Shown in pieces: positions 58,529 to 64,000 of a stretch of DNA of 64,000 nt. The notes beneath the pieces are model-generated. The model did not search any database. It was not told the DNA's origin and was given only the letters and a program-made list of their open reading frames with translations. The translations under genes were made by a program, and so were the position numbers. How positions within the stretch are numbered: the stretch's first letter is position 1; each line of letters opens with the position of its first letter. The DNA is from Pseudoflavonifractor capillosus. GTDB taxonomy: Bacteria; Bacillota; Clostridia; Oscillospirales; Oscillospiraceae. Location of the stretch: assembly GCF_016899775.1 (NCBI RefSeq), contig NZ_JACJJE010000004.1, positions 50,130-114,129 on the forward strand, given 5' to 3'.

Positions 58529-59225
58529 AAGTTCAGGGCGGGGCGGGCCCCGTCCTGACGAAACAATGTGTGGGGAGTGACGTGTTGGAAGGGCGGGCGG
58601 CCCAGTGTGCCGCCCCTACAGCCCACAGGAAGCTAGTAGGGGCGCATAGCATGCGCCCGCCAGAATACGCACCGAAAGCGTTGGCTCGGCAAAGCCAGGC
58701 GCAGAGCTGGGACCGCACCGAATGCAATTTTTGCAAACCCAGGGCCCAGTGGCCCGGCGGAGATTTGGACCAGCCACTCAGATTTTGCGCGCCGAAAATT
58801 TTGCACAACCTATCAGGAAGGCGTCCCTCGTAAACGGGGTCCGGGGCCGACTCCCCCTGTCAGGGGGAGATGGCCCGAAGGGCCAGAGGGGGTAGGGTAG
58901 GCGACTATGAGCACGGAGTGCTCATCGGAGCCGTCCCCGGTGGCGTTTTGTTTAATCTCCCGTGCCTCCCGGCGAAGCCCAGCACAGCGGGTTCGCCGGG
59001 AAGAGGAGGAGCAAGGGAGCGAGCGCAGTTTTCGCCGTCAGGCGGAAACGGAGACAAGCGGACTTTGCGACGACGAGCCGCCATGGGCAAAGGAACTCGC
59101 CGCCCGCAGGCGGCGAAATTCCCTGCGGAAAACCATAGGAGCGGCGCGCCGAGTCGTCGCGCCCTACAGAGGGCGAAAACCCTCCCACGCGGGCGGCCAC
59201 ATGGGCCGCCCCTACAAAAAGAAAT
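58529..59225. repeat. 700-bp gene-free repeat region
   Basis: No gene is seen. It contains palindromic repeats GGGCGGCCCAGTGTGCCGCC (58592-58620), GTAGGGGCGCATAGCATGCG (58636-58664) and the copy at 59186-59214, a CCCCCTGTCAGGGGGAGATG unit at 58850-58897, and a module (59085-59160) matching 23560-23670 inverted. Confidence 0.75.
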
Positions 59226-60485
59226 TTAATCCCAGATCGCGGTGGCGAAGTAATCTTCCGGCGTCTCGGCCCGCCGGATGAGGCGGGTGGAGCCGTCCTG
59301 GCACAGGAGGACCTCCGCCGAGCGCAGGCGGCCGTTGTACTGATAGCCCATGGCGTGGCCGTGGGCGCCGGTGTCGTGGATGACCAGCAGGTCACCGATA
59401 TTGATTTCCGGCAGCATGCGGTCGATGGCGAACTTGTCGCTGTTCTCACACAGAGAGCCGGTGACGTCGTACTTGTGGTCGCAGGGGGCGTCCTCCTTGC
59501 CCATGACGGTGATGTGGTGGTAGGCCCCGTAGATGGCCGGGCGCATCAGGTTGGAGGCGCAGGCGTCCACCCCGATGTACTCCTTGTAGATGTGTTTCTG
59601 GTGGAGCACCTTGGTGACCAGATGGCCGTAGGGGGCCAGCATGAACCGGCCCAGCTCGGTGCAGATGGACACGTCGTCCATGCCCGCGGGGACCAGCACC
59701 TCCTCATAGGCGCGCCGCACCCCCTCGCCGATAACGGCGATGTCGTTGGCGGGCTGCTCCGGGCGGTAGGGGATGCCCACGCCGCCGGACAGGTTGATGA
59801 AGGTGATGTGAGCCCCGGTCTCGTTCTTCAGGTCCACCGCCAGCTGGAACAGAATCTTGGCCAGGGCGGGGTAGTAGTCGTTGGACAGGGTGTTGGAGGC
59901 CAGGAAGGCGTGGATGCCGAACTCCTCGGCCCCCATTTCCTTCAGGCGCTTGAAAGCTTCGGCGATCTGCTCCCGGGTCATGCCGTACTTGGCCTCGCCG
60001 GGGTTGTCCATCACCTGGAAGCCCTCCTTGCTCTCCCCCAGCTGGAAGGTGCCGCCGGGGTTGAAGCGGCAGGAGATTTTCTTGGGGATGTACCCGATGG
60101 TGTCCTTCAGGAAGTCGATGTGGGTGATGTCGTCCAGGTTGATGGTGGCCCCCAGCTGGGCGGCCAGAGCGAACTCCTCCGCCGGGGTGTCGTTGGAGGA
60201 GAACATGATCTCCCCGCCCTGGAAGCCGCAGCGGTCGGACATCATCAGCTCGCACAGGGAGGAGCAGTCCACGCCGCAGCCCTCCTCCTTCAAAATCTTC
60301 AAAATCTGGGGATTGGGGGTGGCCTTCACGGCGAAGAACTCCTTATAGCCGGGGTTCCAGGCAAAGGCGGCCTTCAGGGCCCGGGCGTTCTCCCGGATGC
60401 CCTTCTCGTCGTACAGATGGAAGGGGGTGGGGTACTGCTTGACAATCTCCTGGAGCTGTTCCAGGGTGACAAACGGCTTTTTCAT
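59226..60485 (-). CDS. lysA: Diaminopimelate decarboxylase
   Basis: Makes L-lysine from meso-diaminopimelate with PLP. The 419-residue protein has FFAVKATPN (PLP lysine 54), the glycine-rich LSGGVGIPY (near 236), ELGRF in place of the usual E-P-G-R, and the active-site cysteine in GSLCENSDKFA (near 347). AAGGAG precedes ATG 60485. It is a single gene. Some members of this subgroup act on other amino acids, so the substrate is probable rather than certain. Confidence 0.88.
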   Translation of the reverse strand: MKKPFVTLEQLQEIVKQYPTPFHLYDEKGIRENARALKAAFAWNPGYKEFFAVKATPNPQILKILKEEGCGVDCSSLCELMMSDRCGFQGGEIMFSSNDTPAEEFALAAQLGATINLDDITHIDFLKDTIGYIPKKISCRFNPGGTFQLGESKEGFQVMDNPGEAKYGMTREQIAEAFKRLKEMGAEEFGIHAFLASNTLSNDYYPALAKILFQLAVDLKNETGAHITFINLSGGVGIPYRPEQPANDIAVIGEGVRRAYEEVLVPAGMDDVSICTELGRFMLAPYGHLVTKVLHQKHIYKEYIGVDACASNLMRPAIYGAYHHITVMGKEDAPCDHKYDVTGSLCENSDKFAIDRMLPEINIGDLLVIHDTGAHGHAMGYQYNGRLRSAEVLLCQDGSTRLIRRAETPEDYFATAIWD

Positions 60486-60636
60486 GGGTCATCGCTCCTT
60501 ACGCGTTCTCTTTCTCTTGGGAGCCCTCGGGCCTCCAGGTCAAAATCAGTATTAGTTTATCCAGTTTTCCCGGGAAAGTCAATGAAAAGAGGGGCGTGCA
60601 GAGAAAAAAGCGGGGGCAGGCCGGGACAGGTTTTTC

Positions 60637-60665
60637 TTGCGTTTTCTCGCCAACTCTGATACAAT
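60637..60665 (+). promoter_or_regulatory. Promoter of the permease gene
   Basis: TTGCGT (60637-60642), 17-base spacer, TACAAT (60660-60665). It lies 30 bases before the leader peptide. Confidence 0.6.
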
Positions 60666-60694
60666 AGAGAAAATTTGCGGAGAGGGGAGTATCC

Positions 60695-60748
60695 ATGGAC
60701 GGATTTGGAGACATGCTTTCAATGGCGCTCTGCTCTTTGTGTTCCTGA
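60695..60748 (+). CDS. 17-residue leader peptide upstream of the permease
   Basis: ATG at 60695 with GGAGAGGGGAG at good spacing; reads MDGFGDMLSMALCSLCS and stops at 60748, inside the 5' arm of the following terminator. A ribosome on this frame would therefore change whether the terminator forms. Too short to judge by codon use. Confidence 0.5.
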   Translation: MDGFGDMLSMALCSLCS

Positions 60749-60774
60749 CAATCACCGTGTGATTGTCTTTTTTT
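60747..60774 (+). terminator. Attenuator terminator before the permease gene
   Basis: GACAATCAC (60747-60755), loop CGT, GTGATTGTC (60759-60767), then seven T. It lies between the promoter and the permease start, so it must be bypassed for expression. Confidence 0.75.
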
Positions 60775-60810
60775 GTGTGGATACAGATGAAAAAGAAGGG
60801 AGAAACAACC

Positions 60811-62187
60811 ATGAATCAACCCCAAGGCATCTACGACGCCCGGCAGCTGGGGCGGCCCAAAATGTTTGTGCTGGGCGCTCAGCACATGTTTGCCATGTTC
60901 GGCGCCACTGTTCTGGTTCCCGCGCTCACGGGAATGTCCGTTTCCGCAACGCTTTTGTTTGCGGGGCTGGGGACACTGCTGTTCCACTTTCTGACCAAGT
61001 GGAAGGTGCCCGCCTTTTTGGGCTCGTCCTTCGCGTTTATCGGCGGCTATCAGGCCATCGCCCCCATGATCGCCAATGAGGACGGCAGCCTGTCCTCCAA
61101 CACGGAGATGCTCCCCTACGCCTGCTTCGGCGTGGTGCTGGCAGGACTCCTCTACGTGGTGCTGGCCGCCCTCTTCAAGGTGTTCGGCACCAAGGCGGTG
61201 ATGCGCTATTTCCCGCCCATCGTCACCGGTCCCATTATCATCTGCATCGGCCTGACCCTCAGCTCCACTGCCATCACCAACTGCCGCTCCAACTGGGCCA
61301 TTGCCCTGGTGGCCATTGCCATTGTGGTGGTGTGCAACATCTGGGGCAAGGGCATGGTGAAGATCATCCCCATCCTCCTGGGCGTGGTGGGCTCCTATGG
61401 AGTGGCCGCCGTCTGCCAGGCCGCGGGGATGGAGGTCATGGACCCGGCCAAGGTCCAGGCCCTGCTGGACGCCCCCTGGATCGGCCTGCCCTTCCGGTTT
61501 GAGGACACCCTGTTCGGCCTGTTCAGCCGGCCCAATGTGGACTCCGGCATGCTGCTCACCTCGGCGGTGACCATTATGCCCCTGGCCCTGGCCACCATGG
61601 TGGAGCACATCGGCGGCATCTGTGCCATCTCCTCCACCTGCGAGCGGAATTTCCTCCAGGACCCGGGCCTCCACCGCACCCTGCTGGGCGACGGCATGGC
61701 CACCTCTCTGGCCGCTCTGTTCGGGGCCCCGGCCAACACCACCTACGGCGAGAACACCGGTGTGCTGGCCCTGTCCCGGGTCTATGACCCCCGGGTCATC
61801 CGCATCGCCGCGGGGCTGGCCATCCTGCTGTCCTTCTCCCCCAAGTTCGCGGCCCTGGTGTCCGCCATGCCCACCGCCACCATGGGCGGCGTGTCCATGG
61901 TCCTCTACGGCATGATCTCCGCCGTGGGTGTGCGCAACATTGTGGAAAATCAGGTGGACTTCACCAACAGCCGCAACGTCATCATCGCCGCCATCATCAT
62001 GGTGCTGGCCATCGGAGTCAACTACTCCGGGGCGGTGACCTTCTCCGTGGGGTCCATTGAGGTGAGCCTGTCCGGCCTGGCGGTGGCCGCCATCGCCGGC
62101 ATCGCTCTGAATGCCGTTCTGCCGGGCAAGGACTATGAGTTCGGCGAGGACGAGAAGGGAGACACCTCGGTCAATTTCCAGGTCTGA
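60811..62187 (+). CDS. Uracil/xanthine permease, NCS2 family
   Basis: A 458-residue membrane protein with about 14 helices that carries a nucleobase with a proton. FVLGAQHMFAMFGATVLVP and FAFIGGYQAIAP open it; PPIVTGPIIICIGLTL, MVEHIGGICAISS and APANTTYGENTGVLALSRVY hold the substrate-binding Glu and His-Glu residues, which look more UraA-like than PbuX-like. The ATG at 60811 follows GAAGGGAG; earlier in-frame starts overlap the terminator. A leader-peptide attenuator probably controls it. Confidence 0.92.
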   Translation: MNQPQGIYDARQLGRPKMFVLGAQHMFAMFGATVLVPALTGMSVSATLLFAGLGTLLFHFLTKWKVPAFLGSSFAFIGGYQAIAPMIANEDGSLSSNTEMLPYACFGVVLAGLLYVVLAALFKVFGTKAVMRYFPPIVTGPIIICIGLTLSSTAITNCRSNWAIALVAIAIVVVCNIWGKGMVKIIPILLGVVGSYGVAAVCQAAGMEVMDPAKVQALLDAPWIGLPFRFEDTLFGLFSRPNVDSGMLLTSAVTIMPLALATMVEHIGGICAISSTCERNFLQDPGLHRTLLGDGMATSLAALFGAPANTTYGENTGVLALSRVYDPRVIRIAAGLAILLSFSPKFAALVSAMPTATMGGVSMVLYGMISAVGVRNIVENQVDFTNSRNVIIAAIIMVLAIGVNYSGAVTFSVGSIEVSLSGLAVAAIAGIALNAVLPGKDYEFGEDEKGDTSVNFQV

Positions 62188-62248
62188 GGCAAATCTGAAA
62201 GTCGGATACAGAGAACCTAAAAAAACGATTAAATCCAGACAAAGGTCC

Positions 62249-62277
62249 TTGCGCCGCTGAATAAAATGCGTTAGAAT
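62249..62277 (+). promoter_or_regulatory. Promoter of the coiled-coil protein gene
   Basis: TTGCGC (62249-62254), 17-base spacer, TAGAAT (62272-62277). 46 bases before the start codon. Confidence 0.55.
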
Positions 62278-62322
62278 GAAGCCAGCACACGGGAAACCGT
62301 ACGAAACAGGAGGTACGAAATC

Positions 62323-62766
62323 ATGGGATTTTCGGATAATTTGACTGAAATGGCCACCGATCTGGCTCAGAGCGTGGCCGCCACGTCCAAGCGCCTGGCG
62401 GAGGCCGGTGTGGCCACCTCCAAGCGTGTGGCGGAGATCGCCAAGCTCTCCGCCTCCAACCTGGCGGAGGAGGGCGGAATCAAGAAGGCCTATGTGGAGC
62501 TGGGCAAGCTCTACTATGCCGAGCACGGAGCCACTCCCGACGCGGGCTATGCCGCCGCCTGTGAGAAGATTGCCGCCGCCAAGGCCACCATTGAGGCCAA
62601 TAATGAGCGGATCGCCCAGCTGAAGGCCGAGGCCAAGGCGGATGGAGAGGTCATCGACGCCGACGAGGTGGAGGAGGCCGTGGAGGCCGAGATCGTGGCC
62701 GAGCAGGCCGCCGAGGCGGAAGGAGAGGAGACCCCTGCCGAAGAGGAAGCCAAGCCCGAGGAATAA
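62323..62766 (+). CDS. Alanine- and glutamate-rich coiled-coil protein
   Basis: A 147-residue protein that is almost entirely helical: an amphipathic N-terminus (MGFSDNLTEMATDLAQSVAA), a coiled coil to about residue 110, and a very acidic tail. AGGAGGT precedes ATG 62323. No enzymatic motif. The tail is low-complexity, so similarity searches will be noisy. Unknown role, probably well expressed given its promoter and terminator. Confidence 0.75.
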   Translation: MGFSDNLTEMATDLAQSVAATSKRLAEAGVATSKRVAEIAKLSASNLAEEGGIKKAYVELGKLYYAEHGATPDAGYAAACEKIAAAKATIEANNERIAQLKAEAKADGEVIDADEVEEAVEAEIVAEQAAEAEGEETPAEEEAKPEE

Positions 62767-62775
62767 GAAAAAAGA

Positions 62776-62826
62776 CAGACAGAGGGCGGAGCCTTGCGGC
62801 TCCGCCCTCTCAGTCTGTCAAAAAAC
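62776..62826. terminator. Terminator of the coiled-coil gene, at the edge of the IS
   Basis: GACAGAC with GTCTGTC enclose GAGGGCGGAGCC, loop TTGC, GGCTCCGCCCTC, followed by six A. The insertion sequence begins at or just after it. Confidence 0.75.
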
Positions 62827-62835
62827 AAGCACAAA

Positions 62836-64000
62836 GCCCCCATATCTGGTAAAATAGAAACAGATATGGGGGCGAAAAAATGGAACAGTGGAGGAAAGAC
62901 GCGCGGAGAGAAGTAGCGATAACGGACATCGAGGCATTGGTGCCGGAGGAACACCTGCTGCGGCAAATAGAAAAAGTGATGGACTACGAGTGGCTGTATG
63001 AGAGGTTGGAGCCATATTACTGTCACGAGAATGGGCGGCCTGGGACAGACCCGGTGGTTCTGATCAAGATGGTATTGATCCAGCATTTGTTTGGGATTGC
63101 GTCACTGCGGCAGACGTACCGGGAAATCCAGGTAAACCTGGCATACCGGTGGTTCTTAGGGTATGGACTGCTGGAGGAGATACCGCATTTTGCAACGGTG
63201 AGTTATGCCTTCTGCCAACGATTTCCGGAAGAATTGACGCAGGAGATATTCGAGCATATTCTGAATAAGGCGCTGAACAACCGTATGGTAGATCCCCGCA
63301 CGGTCTATATAGACGGGACCCATATCAAGGCCAGCGCAAACAAAAAGAAATTCCAGAAAGAACAAGTGGCAAAAACGGCAAAGGTGTATTCCAAGCAGCT
63401 GCGGGAAGAAGTAAACAAAGAGCGGGAAAGACTGGGGAAAAAGCCAATACAGGATGACGATGAGGAAGACGGAACGCCAGGTGGAGGAACGGTGGAGAAG
63501 ACAGTCTCCACCACGGATCCAGATGCGGGAATGTTCGTAAAAGGGGAGCATGAGCGGCAGTTTGCCTACGAGGCCCATACAGCCAGTGACAAACATGGAT
63601 TCATTCTGGGTGTAGAAGTGACAGCGGGAAATGTACATGACAGCATAGCTTGGGATGACCTGTATGACCAGGTAACGAGCCGTTTTAAGGAAATTCATTT
63701 TATCGTAATGGATGCGGCATATAAGACGCCGTGGATTGCAAAGAGAGTATTGGAAAACGAAAGAATCCCCGTTATGCCCTATACAAGATACACTGGGAAG
63801 AAGGAATGGTATAAGCCGTGGGAGTATACATATGACCCGATACAGGACACCTTTACCTGCCCGCACGGCGGCATTTTGCGCCATACCACTACAAACAAAG
63901 AGGGGAAGCGAACCTACCGAACCACCCCCTCCAAGTGCAGGGCATGTCCCTATAAAGACAAATGCGGAGCCGATGAACAAGGGAAAAAGGCCCTTACCAC
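62836..64000 (+). mobile_element. IS1182-type insertion sequence, right part beyond the window
   Basis: The left end lies between about 62815 and 62836. A 13-bp perfect hairpin (62836-62848 with 62861-62873) stands directly before the transposase start and covers its ribosome site. The right end is outside the window, so terminal repeats and target duplication cannot be checked. Confidence 0.8.
62880..64000 (+). CDS. IS1182-family transposase, 3' end beyond the window
   Basis: Open from ATG 62880 to the edge, 373 codons with no stop. DDE residues are seen in VYIDGTHIKASANKKKF (first Asp, near 142) and FIVMDAAYKTP (second Asp, near 277); the third acidic residue is expected downstream. The start LRQIEKVMDYEWLYERLEPY and the late CRACPYKDKC zinc-like knuckle are typical of IS1182 transposases. 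The lower GC than neighbours supports recent arrival. Confidence 0.92.
   Translation, partial: MEQWRKDARREVAITDIEALVPEEHLLRQIEKVMDYEWLYERLEPYYCHENGRPGTDPVVLIKMVLIQHLFGIASLRQTYREIQVNLAYRWFLGYGLLEEIPHFATVSYAFCQRFPEELTQEIFEHILNKALNNRMVDPRTVYIDGTHIKASANKKKFQKEQVAKTAKVYSKQLREEVNKERERLGKKPIQDDDEEDGTPGGGTVEKTVSTTDPDAGMFVKGEHERQFAYEAHTASDKHGFILGVEVTAGNVHDSIAWDDLYDQVTSRFKEIHFIVMDAAYKTPWIAKRVLENERIPVMPYTRYTGKKEWYKPWEYTYDPIQDTFTCPHGGILRHTTTNKEGKRTYRTTPSKCRACPYKDKCGADEQGKKALT

Overview
The window is about 60% GC outside one AT-richer block and looks like a chromosome segment of a gut Clostridium of the Oscillospiraceae type (Flavonifractor / Pseudoflavonifractor / Intestinimonas-like). This rests on gene content (SLH protein, CotF-like spore coat proteins, a second GyrB/GyrA-type topoisomerase pair, RimI/TsaD, LrgAB), strong AGGAGG ribosome sites, and intergenic regions full of short palindromic GC-rich repeats. 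The placement is inferred from sequence style; no search was run. No tRNA, rRNA or CRISPR array was seen.

Layout. 1-6820: a leftward purine operon purE-purC-purF-purM-purN-(small membrane protein)-purO, then a DUF1266-like gene cut by the window edge; a good promoter lies at 6792-6820 and an attenuator-like hairpin in the leader. 6904-11410: a glycosyltransferase, a PAP2 phosphatase and a BlaI/BlaR1-type regulator-protease pair with promoter and operator visible. 11500-16523: a rightward ion and envelope cluster (Pit phosphate transporter, DUF47 partner, KtrB, KtrA, DUF368 lipid-carrier flippase) behind a structured leader that resembles a transcription-attenuating riboswitch. 16626-23362: an SLH protein, rimI, a second GNAT gene, tsaD with a duplicated 3' end, and a copA-csoR copper operon in which copZ is fused to copA. 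24476-37120: a type II topoisomerase pair (parE/parC-like) split by other genes, YitT, a transglutaminase-like lipoprotein, phosphofructokinase, two coat-like genes and an M20 peptidase.

37121-54140 is foreign. An integrative mobilizable element lies between two 23-bp direct repeats (38343-38365 and 54118-54140). It carries a tyrosine integrase, excisionase, MobV relaxase with an oriT, CHC2 primase, P4-type helicase, a sigma-like regulator and a zinc-finger protein. Its left half is a five-gene defence operon: XRE regulator, membrane-anchored DUF6680-like protein, type III Mod, type III Res, and a 689-residue AAA/STAND ATPase whose C-terminus has a HEPN-type R-x4-H motif. This last combination is the best candidate for an undescribed system. 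37121-38342 is AT-rich remnant sequence outside the element, with a SUKH immunity-like gene.

54205-64000 returns to the chromosome: ychF, a CmpB-type permease-like gene, an lrgA-lrgB-transglutaminase operon, lysA, a uracil/xanthine permease behind a leader-peptide attenuator, a coiled-coil protein and the start of an IS1182-type insertion sequence.

A recurring theme is small mobile repeats. Two copies of a 220-bp element sit between direct duplications of the local intrinsic terminator (32915-33134, 35541-35760) with a partial third copy at 20317-20447. Heptamer and octamer tandem repeats sit between purine genes, and mosaic palindromic repeats fill 23.4-24.4, 28.0-28.5 and 58.5-59.2 kb.
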